Assembly (NCBI GenBank): GCA_017615595.1
Contig: JAFZZT010000020.1
Span: 1-64,000, forward strand
Direction: 5' to 3'
DNA from: Bacteroidales bacterium
GTDB lineage: Bacteria; Bacteroidota; Bacteroidia; Bacteroidales; WCHB1-69
Length of the DNA stretch: 64,000 bases
The stretch's first letter is position 1. Each line of letters begins with the position of its first letter. A model generated the notes under the pieces. That model did no database searches and had not been told where the DNA came from. It saw only the letters and a program-made list of their open reading frames with translations. Both the position numbers and the translations under genes were made by a program. Shown here piece by piece: positions 48,693 through 57,198 of the stretch.

Positions 48693-48844
48693 AAAAAACT
48701 GATGAATAGTTGATAAAATTTCAAAAAGGTTATTAAAACAAGAAAAAAGCAAATAAAACACGATTCTGTCGTTCATCCAGGCAAATCCTTAACACGCACA
48801 AGCCTTGTGTATTTTCAACACACACCCCAATCCAAATAATTTTA

Positions 48845-48852
48845 TATCTTTG
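48845..48852 (+). promoter_or_regulatory. -7 promoter element (TATCTTTG) of the GNAT-like gene
   Basis: Exact TAnnTTTG match 27 bp before the ATG at 48880. Confidence 0.65.
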
Positions 48853-48879
48853 CGGCCTGATCTGTAATCCACAGCGGCA

Positions 48880-49989
48880 ATGGAAATCCGAGAGGTCACC
48901 ACAAGGAAAGAAAAGAGGCTTTTTGTCCAATTTCCGAAGAGACTGTACAAAGACTGCCCCTACTACGTCCCGACATTAGAGCGGGGCGAGCTGGTGGAGA
49001 TGTACCACCACCCTGCCCTGCAGTTCTGCGATGTCAAATACTGGCTCTGTTACGACGGCGGGGAGGTGGTGGGACGCGTGGCCGGCATCGTCAACCGCAA
49101 GTGCAACGAGCTCAAAGGGCAACGGCGCGTGCGCTTCGGGTGGCTTGACTTCATCGACAACCCGGAGGTAGCCCGCCGGCTGCTCAAGACTGTCGAGGAA
49201 TGGGGCAAATCCCAGGGCATGACTGAGATCTGCGGGCCCTCCCGCTTCTCCAACATGCAGCGGCAGGCGATGTTGGTGGATGGTTTCGACCAGCTGCCCT
49301 GCATCACCGGCGACTACAACTTCCCCTACTACCCGGCCACCCTGGAAAAGGAACTGCACTTCGAGAAAGAGGTGGACTACATCCAATACAAAGTGCCCGT
49401 CGGGGAGGTGCCGGAGCGTTTCGACCGCCTGTGCAAGCTGGTGAAGGAAAAATACCACGTACGGCTCAAGCCCAGCCGCAGCAAGTCGGAGTTGCGCGTC
49501 AACGGGAAGAAGTTCTTCCAGCTGCTGAACCGGAGCTATGTCAACATCTACAACTTCATCCCCCTGACCGACGAAGAGATAGACTGGGAAATCAACAACA
49601 ACTTCATCATCGCGGACCTTGACCTGGTGTCGCTCATCGTGGACGAACACGACGAGCCCGTGGGGTTGGCCATGTGCCTGCCCTCCCTGAGCAAGGCCTT
49701 CCAGAAGGCCAACGGCAAGCTGCTGCCCTTCGGCTGGTGGCACATCCTGCGGGCCCGCCGAAAGAACGACAAGGTGGACATGTTCCTCACGGGCGTGGCG
49801 CCGGAATACCTCAACAGCGGCATCCATGTGCTTTATCACAAGCAACTGCACGAAACATTCCTCAAAAAAGGATATCAGTATGCCATCGCCTCGCAGCAGC
49901 TGGAAGACAACCCAGCGGCGCTGGTGTGGAAGAAATATGGCGGCGAGGTCGTCATCCGCCGCCGTTGCTATCACAAAGACATTGAATAA
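48880..49989 (+). CDS. GNAT-superfamily acetyltransferase-like protein
   Basis: 369 residues, cytoplasmic. The N-terminal part has REVTTRKEKRLFVQFPKRLY, then GEVVGRVAGIVNRKCNEL and VRFGWLDFIDNPEVARRLLK, a GNAT-like strand-helix pattern. The C-terminal half repeats it: LIVDEHDEPVGLAMCLPSL, TGVAPEYLNSGIHVLYHKQL and NPAALVWKKYGGEVV, the last resembling the end of an acetyl-CoA fold. The acceptor substrate is unknown. Large two-lobed GNAT proteins of this sort are common in Bacteroidota. It is followed after 3 bp by the SDR gene. Confidence 0.75.
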   Translation: MEIREVTTRKEKRLFVQFPKRLYKDCPYYVPTLERGELVEMYHHPALQFCDVKYWLCYDGGEVVGRVAGIVNRKCNELKGQRRVRFGWLDFIDNPEVARRLLKTVEEWGKSQGMTEICGPSRFSNMQRQAMLVDGFDQLPCITGDYNFPYYPATLEKELHFEKEVDYIQYKVPVGEVPERFDRLCKLVKEKYHVRLKPSRSKSELRVNGKKFFQLLNRSYVNIYNFIPLTDEEIDWEINNNFIIADLDLVSLIVDEHDEPVGLAMCLPSLSKAFQKANGKLLPFGWWHILRARRKNDKVDMFLTGVAPEYLNSGIHVLYHKQLHETFLKKGYQYAIASQQLEDNPAALVWKKYGGEVVIRRRCYHKDIE

Positions 49990-49992
49990 GCG

Positions 49993-50769
49993 ATGGATAC
50001 CCCGAAAGCATACGCATTGGTCACGGGCGCCTCGCGCGGTCTGGGGCGCGACATTGCGGAAGAGTTGGCACAGAGAGGCTTCCCGCTCATCCTCACCAGC
50101 ACCAACAGTCGCATCGAGGAGACCGCCGAAGAGTTGCGCGATCGTTACGGCATCCCTATCGTGACCCGCATCGCCGACCTGACCAACCGTGAAGATGTGC
50201 TGCGTCTGACCGCCGACCTCAACGACCACTATGAGCTCTTCATGCTCGTCAACAACGCCGGCATGGGCGGAAGCCGATCCTTCTCCGAGGCCCCGACCGA
50301 CTATCTTGAGAGAATCATCGATCTGAACATCATGGCCGTCACCCTGCTAACCCACGAGCTGCTGCCCAACCTGAAACGGCAACCCAAGGCCTATATCCTG
50401 AACATCGGCAGCATGACCGCCTTCAACCCTTGTGCCTACAAGACCGTCTATCCCGCCTCCAAGGCCTTCCTCTGGAGCTTCTCCTTAGGCTTGCGCGAAG
50501 AGCTGAAAGGCTCAGCCGTCTCCGTCAGCATCGCCTCCCCGGGAGCCATGGCCACCAACGACGAGGTGACGGCCCGCATCCAGCGGCAGGGCTTCTGGGG
50601 CAAGGCCACCCTCAAGAGCACCCAGCACATCGCCCGGAAATGCGTCCGCCAGACCTTGAAGGGCAAACGACACATCATCATCAACCCCTTGGCACTCGCC
50701 CTCTCCTGCCTGGTGCCCGACTCCGTTCGCGTGCCGCTGCTCTCCCGCATTGTGAAAAGAGAATTATAA
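49993..50769 (+). CDS. Short-chain dehydrogenase/reductase (SDR)
   Basis: 258 residues. NAD(P)-binding TGASRGLGRDIAEELA (T11-G18), NNAG at 87-90, and the catalytic triad S140 (LNIGSMTAF), Y153 and K157 (YPASKAF) are all in place. The C-terminal extension (LKSTQHIARKCVRQTLKGKR) resembles the SDRs acting on lipid or 3-oxoacyl substrates (YqjQ/DltE-like). Substrate unknown. Coupled to the GNAT-like gene (3-bp gap). Confidence 0.9.
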   Translation: MDTPKAYALVTGASRGLGRDIAEELAQRGFPLILTSTNSRIEETAEELRDRYGIPIVTRIADLTNREDVLRLTADLNDHYELFMLVNNAGMGGSRSFSEAPTDYLERIIDLNIMAVTLLTHELLPNLKRQPKAYILNIGSMTAFNPCAYKTVYPASKAFLWSFSLGLREELKGSAVSVSIASPGAMATNDEVTARIQRQGFWGKATLKSTQHIARKCVRQTLKGKRHIIINPLALALSCLVPDSVRVPLLSRIVKREL

Positions 50770-50877
50770 GAGACACACGCGCCGGCTATCTTGCGAATCC
50801 ACACGGACATTACACCTCGGGATCAGCTAACCACCAAACATTTTTCCGGACGAAATGTAAGATACTTGGAAAAATAT

Positions 50878-50885
50878 TACTTTTG
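50878..50885 (+). promoter_or_regulatory. -7 promoter element (TACTTTTG) of the outer-membrane barrel gene
   Basis: Exact TAnnTTTG match 43 bp before the ATG at 50929. Confidence 0.6.
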
Positions 50886-50928
50886 CAGCGTTTTTACTTG
50901 AGTGATCAAACCATCTAAAATTTTATCT

Positions 50929-51549
50929 ATGAAAAAGATCCTTCTTCTGCTTGTTTGTGCCCTTGGCGTTAGCATGATGCAGCCCGTGCAGGCGCAAAAG
51001 CCTCACAGCGACCTGCTTAATGAAATCGGTGTCGGTGCCGGCCCCTCCTCCCTGTGCGGCGGTTTTCTCGTAGGCACCGTCAACTTCTTCAACGCCCTCG
51101 GCAGCTCATTGAGCCACCAGGCCTACGACATCAAGTATTACGGGGTCTATGACCTCCACTATTACCGTCAAGTGACGCACTGGTGCCAGGTGGGCGTCAA
51201 AGTGACCGCCGAAGGCAGTCGTGTGACCCGCTTCACCGACACGCTACGCACCTCCGTCAAAAGCATCGACGATTATGTCGTCTTCACGTTGATGCCCAGC
51301 GTCCGTTTCACCTACCTCAACCGTCCGTGGGTGCGGCTCTACTCGGGAGCAGACCTCGGCCTCGGCTATTTCTACTCCAACAGCCAGGCCAACTCCAAGG
51401 ATGGAGACGAGGGCAACAGCAGCAACTTCTTCCCCGCCTTCAACGTCACCGCCTTCGGCGTCAGTGTCGGCAAGGGATTCTATGGCCTTTTCGAGCTCAA
51501 CGCAGGCTTCGAATCCCTCATCAAGGTCGGCATCGGGGCAAGATTCTGA
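50929..51549 (+). CDS. Outer-membrane beta-barrel protein (small)
   Basis: 206 residues with a signal peptide (MKKILLLLVCALGVSMMQPV, then QAQ). Alternating hydrophobic/polar strands throughout (YYRQVTHWCQVGVKVTAEGS, WVRLYSGADLGLGYFY, FNVTAFGVSVGKGFYGLFEL) end in GIGARF, a C-terminal Phe typical of barrels. The loop NSQANSKDGDEGNSSN is probably extracellular. No recognised family beyond outer-membrane barrel; function unknown. Terminator follows at 51601. Confidence 0.82.
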   Translation: MKKILLLLVCALGVSMMQPVQAQKPHSDLLNEIGVGAGPSSLCGGFLVGTVNFFNALGSSLSHQAYDIKYYGVYDLHYYRQVTHWCQVGVKVTAEGSRVTRFTDTLRTSVKSIDDYVVFTLMPSVRFTYLNRPWVRLYSGADLGLGYFYSNSQANSKDGDEGNSSNFFPAFNVTAFGVSVGKGFYGLFELNAGFESLIKVGIGARF

Positions 51550-51600
51550 CGGTTTCCCCCTATCTTCTTTTTTCTGAAAATATCTTGAAAAAACCATATA

Positions 51601-51632
51601 AAAATGCTTACGAAAGTGAGCATTTTTTTTTA
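51601..51632 (+). terminator. Rho-independent terminator after the barrel gene
   Basis: aaaatgcttac / gtgagcatttt stem with GAAA tetraloop and T-run, directly before the ppdK promoter. Confidence 0.88.
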
Positions 51633-51639
51633 CTTTTGC
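51632..51639 (+). promoter_or_regulatory. -7 promoter element (TACTTTTG) of ppdK
   Basis: Exact TAnnTTTG match 44 bp before the ATG at 51684, abutting the preceding terminator. Confidence 0.65.
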
Positions 51640-51683
51640 ACCGCCAAACGAATTATACTAATTTTTAATTTAAATTACTGAAT

Positions 51684-54407
51684 ATGAGTAACGTAAAGTA
51701 TGTTTATACCTTTGGAGGAAAGACAGCCGAGGGTAAAGCTGACATGAAGAACCTGCTGGGTGGCAAGGGTGCCAACCTGGCCGAGATGTGCTTACTGGGT
51801 CTGCCGGTACCTGCCGGTCTGACCATCACCACAGAATGTTGCACCGCCTACTATGCCAACAACTGCGAGCTTCCCGCCGGTTTGATGGATGAAGTATGGG
51901 CTGGCATGAAAAAAATGGAAGAGCTGATGGGCATGAAATATGGTGACGAAGAGAACCCGTTACTCGTATCCTGCCGCTCCGGCGCCCGCACCTCCATGCC
52001 GGGCATGATGGACACCGTGCTCAACATCGGTCTGAGCAGCAAGACCATGCCGGGACTTATCAAGAAGACCAACAACAAGCGTTTCGTATATGACTCCTAC
52101 CGCCGTCTGATCATGATGTATGCAGACGTGGTGATGGAGAAGGCCGAAGGCATTGAGCTTGCCGACCCCAACAACGGTATCCGCAAGCAACTCGACGATA
52201 TGCTTGACGCTCACAAGGAAGCTAAAGGTTACAAGTCTGACACGGAAATCCCCGCAGAGGAACTGCTGGAGCTGGCAGAGGCTTTCAAGGTGAGAATCAA
52301 GGAAGTGTTAGGCACTGAATTCCCCGATGACGCCAAGGCTCAGCTGGAAGGTGGTATCAAGGCCGTCTTCAAGAGCTGGAATGGCAAGAAGGCCGTCTCC
52401 TACCGCCGCATCGAGGGCATCCCGGATGACTGGGGTACTGCCGTCAACGTGCAGACGATGGTGTTCGGCAACATGGGTGACAACTCCGCCACTGGCGTGG
52501 CCTTCACCCGCGACCCCGCCACCGGCGACAACAAGTTCTATGGCGAATGGTTGATCAACGCGCAGGGCGAAGACGTGGTGGCCGGTATCCGCACCCCCAA
52601 CCCGCTGAACGACGACACCAAGAACGAGCAGAACAAACACCTCCACTCCATGCAGGAGCTGATGCCCGACACTTACAACGAGCTGTTCGGCATCCGCAAC
52701 ATCTTGGAGAACCACTATAAAGACATGCTCGACATCGAGTTCACCATCCAAGAAGGCAAGCTCTACATGTTGCAATGCCGCGTGGGCAAGCGCACCGGCC
52801 GTGCTGCCGTCAAGATGGCCCTCGACATGCTGCATGATGGCTGGATCGATGAGAAGACCGCCATTTTGCGCGTGCCCGCCGACAAGGTCATCGAGCTGAT
52901 CCTCCCCATCCTGGATCCGAATGTGGAGAAACAATACAACGCTCTCGCCAAAGGTCTACCCGCAGGCCCCGGCGGCTCTGTAGGCAAAATCGCCCTGACC
53001 AGCGAGAAGGCTATGGAATACAAGAGCCAGAAGGTCAAAAACATCCTCGTCCGCGAGGAGACCAACCCTGAGGATGTAGAGGGCATGCGCGCCGCTGACG
53101 GTATCCTGACCGCCCGCGGAGGCATGACCTCCCACGCCGCCCTCGTGGCTCGTGGCTGGGGTAAGTCCTGCATCGTGGGTTGTGGCGCCGTCGTCATCGA
53201 CCTCGACAAGAAAGAGGTGACCATCGGCAACAAGACCTTCCACGAAGGCGACACTATCTCCCTGAACGGCACCCTCGGCGCCGTCTATGCCGCTGAGATG
53301 CCGCTCATCACACCGGACGTGAAGAATGACCCGCTGTTCCAAGAGTTCATGGGCTATGTGGACAAATACCGCACCATGGGTGTCCGCACCAATGCCGACA
53401 CCCCGGACGATGCTAAAAACGCCGTCAACTTCGGCGCCGAAGGTATCGGCCTCTTCCGTATCGAGCACATGTTCTATGGCAAGAACAGCGAGAAGCCTCT
53501 GGAGAAACTCCGCAAGATGATCCTGGCCGACACCCCGGAAGACCGCAAGGCTGCCCTGGACGAGCTGGAGCCCTTCATCCGCGAGGCTGCCAAGGGAACC
53601 TTGACAGTGATGGACGGCAAACCGCTCACCTTCCGTCTCATGGACCCGCCGTTGCATGAGTTCGTACCGCAGACCGAAGACAAACAACGTGAAGCCGCCG
53701 CTCATTACGGCCTCACCTTTGAGGAGATCAAGAAGCGCATCGATGCATTACACGAGATGAACCCGATGATGGGTCTGCGTGGCGTGCGCCTTGGCATCGT
53801 GTATCCCGAGATCACCGAGACTCAGTTCCGCGCCCTCTTCCAAGCCACCGCTGAGCTGATGAAAGCTAACAAAGACCCGCATCTGGAGATCATGGTCCCG
53901 CTGACCATCAACGTCAAGGAGCTGCAGAACCAGAAGGCCATCGCCGACCGCGTCCAGAAGGAAGTGGAAGAAAAAGAAGGTGTGAAGATCGACTACCTCT
54001 ATGGCACTATGATCGAGATCCCGCGTGCCACCCTCGTGGCCGACAAGATCGCCAGCGTGGCCCAGTTCTTCTCCTTCGGCACCAACGACCTTACCCAGAT
54101 GACCTTCGGATTCTCCCGAGACGATGTCAACAAGATCGTCAAGACCTACACCGAGCAAGGCATCATCCCCGCCGACCCGTTCAACACGCTGGATCAAGAG
54201 GGTGTTGGCCAATTGGTGAAGTTAGGTGTGGAGCGTGGTCGCAGCACCCGCGAGAACCTGAAGTGCGGTGTCTGTGGCGAACATGGTGGCGACCCCGCCT
54301 CCGTAGAGTTCTTCTACAAGGCCGGCATGACCTACGTCTCCTGCTCCCCGTTCCGCGTTCCCGTGGCCCGCGTAGCAGCAGCACAGGCAGCCATCAAGAA
54401 CAACTAA
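51684..54407 (+). CDS. ppdK: Pyruvate, phosphate dikinase
   Basis: 907 residues, the usual length. Interconverts pyruvate, ATP and phosphate with phosphoenolpyruvate, AMP and PPi. The N-terminal ATP-grasp region has LLGGKGANLAEMCLLGLPVP and SCRSGARTSMPGMMDTVLNI. The central swivelling domain has the phosphohistidine motif RGGMTSHAALVARGWGKSCI. The C-terminal TIM barrel has GAEGIGLFRIEHMF, FFSFGTNDLTQMTFG and the catalytic LKCGVCGEHGGDP. Common in fermentative anaerobes, where it provides PPi-linked glycolysis. Own promoter and terminator. Confidence 0.97.
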   Translation: MSNVKYVYTFGGKTAEGKADMKNLLGGKGANLAEMCLLGLPVPAGLTITTECCTAYYANNCELPAGLMDEVWAGMKKMEELMGMKYGDEENPLLVSCRSGARTSMPGMMDTVLNIGLSSKTMPGLIKKTNNKRFVYDSYRRLIMMYADVVMEKAEGIELADPNNGIRKQLDDMLDAHKEAKGYKSDTEIPAEELLELAEAFKVRIKEVLGTEFPDDAKAQLEGGIKAVFKSWNGKKAVSYRRIEGIPDDWGTAVNVQTMVFGNMGDNSATGVAFTRDPATGDNKFYGEWLINAQGEDVVAGIRTPNPLNDDTKNEQNKHLHSMQELMPDTYNELFGIRNILENHYKDMLDIEFTIQEGKLYMLQCRVGKRTGRAAVKMALDMLHDGWIDEKTAILRVPADKVIELILPILDPNVEKQYNALAKGLPAGPGGSVGKIALTSEKAMEYKSQKVKNILVREETNPEDVEGMRAADGILTARGGMTSHAALVARGWGKSCIVGCGAVVIDLDKKEVTIGNKTFHEGDTISLNGTLGAVYAAEMPLITPDVKNDPLFQEFMGYVDKYRTMGVRTNADTPDDAKNAVNFGAEGIGLFRIEHMFYGKNSEKPLEKLRKMILADTPEDRKAALDELEPFIREAAKGTLTVMDGKPLTFRLMDPPLHEFVPQTEDKQREAAAHYGLTFEEIKKRIDALHEMNPMMGLRGVRLGIVYPEITETQFRALFQATAELMKANKDPHLEIMVPLTINVKELQNQKAIADRVQKEVEEKEGVKIDYLYGTMIEIPRATLVADKIASVAQFFSFGTNDLTQMTFGFSRDDVNKIVKTYTEQGIIPADPFNTLDQEGVGQLVKLGVERGRSTRENLKCGVCGEHGGDPASVEFFYKAGMTYVSCSPFRVPVARVAAAQAAIKNN

Positions 54408-54430
54408 TCACTGATTTTTAGCAATCCCGC

Positions 54431-54470
54431 AAGTGAGGTGCAGTCATGGACTCCACCTCACTTTTTTTTT
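54431..54470 (+). terminator. Rho-independent terminator after ppdK
   Basis: aagtgaggtg pairs with cacctcactt; an inner agtc/gact pairing extends the stem; followed by T10. Confidence 0.9.
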
Positions 54471-54516
54471 AGCCTTAGGCTTCTTAGTTTCTTAAATCCT
54501 CATGGCGTCTTTTTCT

Positions 54517-54545
54517 TACACAGATTACGCAGATTTACGCAGATC
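54517..54545. repeat. Short acgcagatt microrepeat between ppdK and the TPR gene
   Basis: cagattacgcagatttacgcagat contains two to three units of the (t)tacgcagat motif. The 54471-54628 gap is otherwise AT-rich with a weak TATCTTCG near 54604 as possible promoter for the TPR gene. Confidence 0.5.
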
Positions 54546-54628
54546 TTTTCTCCCAACTCCATAATTTAATAGTTTCATCATTTAATATCTTAATAAAAAA
54601 ATGTATCTTCGCCCCAAAAATCAAGACA

Positions 54629-55561
54629 ATGAACACGATCACCAAAATCGCCCTCACCGCGCTGATGCTGTGGGGCGTGGCTTTCGGCCAGACCATCTAC
54701 GACCAGTTCAACAAGGCCATCCAGAATGACGACACTGCCCAGATGACCACCCTCATTCGGCAGATCCAAGCCTCTGACGACGTGAGCCCCGATCGCTATA
54801 TCGCGGAGTTCAACTACTATTTCCATATTTCAGACAGATCAGAAGGTCCTATCAATATGTCGGTAGAATTGCCAGATGATGAGGGCATCACCATATGGTA
54901 CACCCTAAAAGACAGCACTGGAGCCGTGTCAGGATACATCTATGGCATTGAACGTTATGACCGTCCCACAGCGGATTCGGGTCTCACAGCTATCAACAAA
55001 GGAATTGAACGATATCCTGACCGCCTCGACATGCGCTTCGGCAAGATCCATGTGCTCGGCAAACTCAAAGACTGGCAAGGCTACACGGACGAGATCCTGC
55101 AAGTGATTGAGCGCACCAAAGTAAACAACAAGCAATGGGTCTTCCCCGACAACACCGAACCCGCCGACACTATCTTGATATACAGCATTCTAGAATATGA
55201 AAAGGACCTCTTCGACCAGTGTAAACTGAAGGAAGAATCCAAAATGCAAGATGCGGTGCTGCTTGGCTACATGAGAGACATCGCCACGCACATGCTGGAG
55301 CTGTATCCAAAAGACATCTTCAGCATGAACATTATGGCCGTGACGTATAACGCAGCGGGTAATCTGAACAACGCATTGATATGGTTAAAGAAAGCGGAGA
55401 AGGTCGCTCCCAAGGACGTTATCGTCCTCTCAAATCTAGCCGACACCTACTACAACCTGCAAGATTACGCTAACGAGAAAAAATATCTCAAGAAAATCGT
55501 TAAATACGGAGATCCGCAATCCAAAGCATACGCCAAACGCTTACTTAATCAGAAACGGTAG
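54629..55561 (+). CDS. Secreted TPR-repeat protein
   Basis: 310 residues with a signal peptide (MNTITKIALTALMLWGVAFG). The body is helical with TPR-like pairs: AINKGIERYPDRLDMRFGKI near 130, then MNIMAVTYNAAGNLNNALIW, LKKAEKVAPKDVIVLSNLAD and TYYNLQDYANEKKYLKKIVK at the C-terminus. No enzymatic motif. A periplasmic scaffold role is the usual inference. Its 3' end overlaps the convergent hydE gene by 17 bp (55545-55561). A stretch near 54820-54960 is lower in GC than the flanks. Confidence 0.8.
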   Translation: MNTITKIALTALMLWGVAFGQTIYDQFNKAIQNDDTAQMTTLIRQIQASDDVSPDRYIAEFNYYFHISDRSEGPINMSVELPDDEGITIWYTLKDSTGAVSGYIYGIERYDRPTADSGLTAINKGIERYPDRLDMRFGKIHVLGKLKDWQGYTDEILQVIERTKVNNKQWVFPDNTEPADTILIYSILEYEKDLFDQCKLKEESKMQDAVLLGYMRDIATHMLELYPKDIFSMNIMAVTYNAAGNLNNALIWLKKAEKVAPKDVIVLSNLADTYYNLQDYANEKKYLKKIVKYGDPQSKAYAKRLLNQKR

Positions 55562-56636
55562 GGGCATGTCTCTTCGTGAAGGCTAAAGAGTCGCCCCAAG
55601 CATCATATAAGATCTCATGCTGGATAGCGTGCATGCGAATGTCAAGACAGCTCTGGCACTCTTCCGGTTTGTCGCCCACACAGGCCTTGTCGGGATAGAT
55701 GAGATAATCCTCCCGATGGCCCGTAGGGGTCAGGTTGGGCATGATGACGTTGGCGCCCACCATAATGGCCTTCTCGCGACCCATCGGATCCAAGGTCTGG
55801 TCAGCGGTGGCCGCCACCATATTGATTTCAGGCAGCATCAGCCGCAGGACAGCAATCATCTTCAACGTCATATTCAACCGTTCCTCGTCGGAGGGTATCT
55901 GGTCGGCATAAGCATACAACGGCGTGTCCTGGTGCGGGATGAAGGGTCCCATGCCGACCATCGCCACGTCTTTGCGTCGGAAGAAGAGCAGGTCATCAGC
56001 CAAGTCCTCTACCGTCTGAAAGGGCAGGCCCACCATCACACCAGTGCCCGTCTGGTAACCCAGTTTTAGAAGGGAGTCGATACACGACAGGCGCCGTTGG
56101 AAGTCGTGGCGGTCATCATGGGGATGGATTTTGTAGTAGAGCGCCTCGTTGGAAGCCTCGATGCGGAGCAGATAGCGGTGGGCGCCCGCCTCGAACCACT
56201 GGCGATAGACCTCCTCGGTCTGCTCTCCCAGCGAAAGCGTGATGCCTAATTTCCCATCGCTGAGCCGTTTGATCTCCCTGACCAGCTCCGTGATTTTATC
56301 GGTAAAGGCCTTGTCGCTTCGCTCGCCGCTTTGGATGGCGATGGAGCCATAGCGCAGCTCCATGGCCTGGCGGGCGCAGTCGAGCACCTCCTCGTCTGTC
56401 AGCGTATAGCGGTGGACCTTGTCGTTCGGGCCGCGCACGCCGCAGTAGAGGCACGACTTGCGACAACGGTTGCTGTACTCAATCAGTCCGCGCAGATGCA
56501 CTTTGTTGTCCAGATATTGCAGCTTGACCTCCAGGGCGCGGGCAAAAAGCTGGCGCATCTCCTCGCCGGTGGCGGAGAGCAGCCGGACTATGTCCTCTTT
56601 CTGCAGATGGTCTTTATGCAACAGTTCTTCCATCAT
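55545..56636 (-). CDS. hydE: [FeFe] hydrogenase H-cluster maturase HydE (radical SAM)
   Basis: 363 residues. The radical SAM motif CxxxCxxC is in SNRCRKSCLYCGVRGPN (C58, C62, C65). HydE signatures include the following SIAIQSGERSD, LGITLSLGEQTEEVYRQW, YLLRIEASNEALYYKIHP and MVGMGPFIPHQDTPL, plus NLTPTGHREDYLIYPDK. HydE works with HydF and HydG to build the H-cluster of [FeFe]-hydrogenases, so the organism probably makes H2; hydF, hydG and the hydrogenase are not in the window. It starts 6 bp after the Gre-factor gene, on the same strand. Confidence 0.93.
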   Translation of the reverse strand: MMEELLHKDHLQKEDIVRLLSATGEEMRQLFARALEVKLQYLDNKVHLRGLIEYSNRCRKSCLYCGVRGPNDKVHRYTLTDEEVLDCARQAMELRYGSIAIQSGERSDKAFTDKITELVREIKRLSDGKLGITLSLGEQTEEVYRQWFEAGAHRYLLRIEASNEALYYKIHPHDDRHDFQRRLSCIDSLLKLGYQTGTGVMVGLPFQTVEDLADDLLFFRRKDVAMVGMGPFIPHQDTPLYAYADQIPSDEERLNMTLKMIAVLRLMLPEINMVAATADQTLDPMGREKAIMVGANVIMPNLTPTGHREDYLIYPDKACVGDKPEECQSCLDIRMHAIQHEILYDAWGDSLAFTKRHAPTVSD

Positions 56637-56642
56637 CTTTAG

Positions 56643-57140
56643 CTATTGGATTGACAAAATCTCCATTTTCACCTCTCCATTCGGGGTGTTGAAGGTGACG
56701 ACATCCCCCACCTTCTTGTTCATCAGCACTTTGCTCAGCGGTGAGATAAAGGATATCCTGCCTTGCATGATGTTGGCCTCGTCCACGCCCACGATGCGGT
56801 ACTCCGCGACCTGGCCATTGTTGAGGTTTTTGTACTGGATGACCGCGCCGAAGGCCACATCGTGTTGCCGTTGGGGGTCATAATCCAAGACGCGGGCGGT
56901 GCGGATGCGCTCCTCCAGTTGTTGCAACTTGGCTGTCAGGTAGTTATTGTTGACGCGGGCATCGTTGTTATCGACACCCTCATATTGTTTGCGCTCCGTC
57001 AGCAAAGCCTCACGCTCATCCTTCAGGGCCTGCATGCCCGTGGAAGTCACAAAGTTCTCCACGCCGGCGGGCAGGTACGCGCGCGGGGTCAGCATCGGGA
57101 CCTCCTCTTGGTCGCCCTCTTTCACAAATCCTCGGCTCAT
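56643..57140 (-). CDS. GreA/GreB-family transcript cleavage factor-like protein
   Basis: 165 residues. An N-terminal coiled coil (ALKDEREALLTERKQYEGVD, YLTAKLQQLEERIRTARVLD) would enter the RNA-polymerase secondary channel. The C-terminal FKBP-like domain has VAFGAVIQYKNLNNGQVAEY, RIVGVDEANIMQGRISFISP and SKVLMNKKVGDVVTFNTPN. The coiled-coil tip contains acidic VDNNDAR, in keeping with Mg coordination. A short extra N-terminus (SRGFVKEGDQEEVPMLTPR) resembles the GreB-type Bacteroidota proteins. Rescues backtracked polymerase. Followed at once by hydE. Promoter TATCTTTG at 57167. Confidence 0.9.
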   Translation of the reverse strand: MSRGFVKEGDQEEVPMLTPRAYLPAGVENFVTSTGMQALKDEREALLTERKQYEGVDNNDARVNNNYLTAKLQQLEERIRTARVLDYDPQRQHDVAFGAVIQYKNLNNGQVAEYRIVGVDEANIMQGRISFISPLSKVLMNKKVGDVVTFNTPNGEVKMEILSIQ

Positions 57141-57166
57141 AGTTTCTATTATTTCATAAAAGGATG

Positions 57167-57174
57167 CAAAGATA
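57167..57174 (-). promoter_or_regulatory. -7 promoter element (TATCTTTG) of the Gre-factor/hydE pair
   Basis: The reverse complement reads TATCTTTG, an exact TAnnTTTG match 26 bp before the ATG at 57140. Confidence 0.65.
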
Positions 57175-57198
57175 CAAAAAATACGGGACAGCCACCAA

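Noticed and set aside
48459..48776. 105-codon minus-strand frame over leader copy B
   Set aside because: It crosses the promoter element and the leader repeat. Only the short ATGAGC frame within the leader is a plausible leader peptide, and even that is uncertain.
54471..54628. Possible small RNA or tRNA in the gap after ppdK
   Set aside because: No cloverleaf or strong hairpin beyond the terminator; only a short microrepeat and AT-rich sequence.
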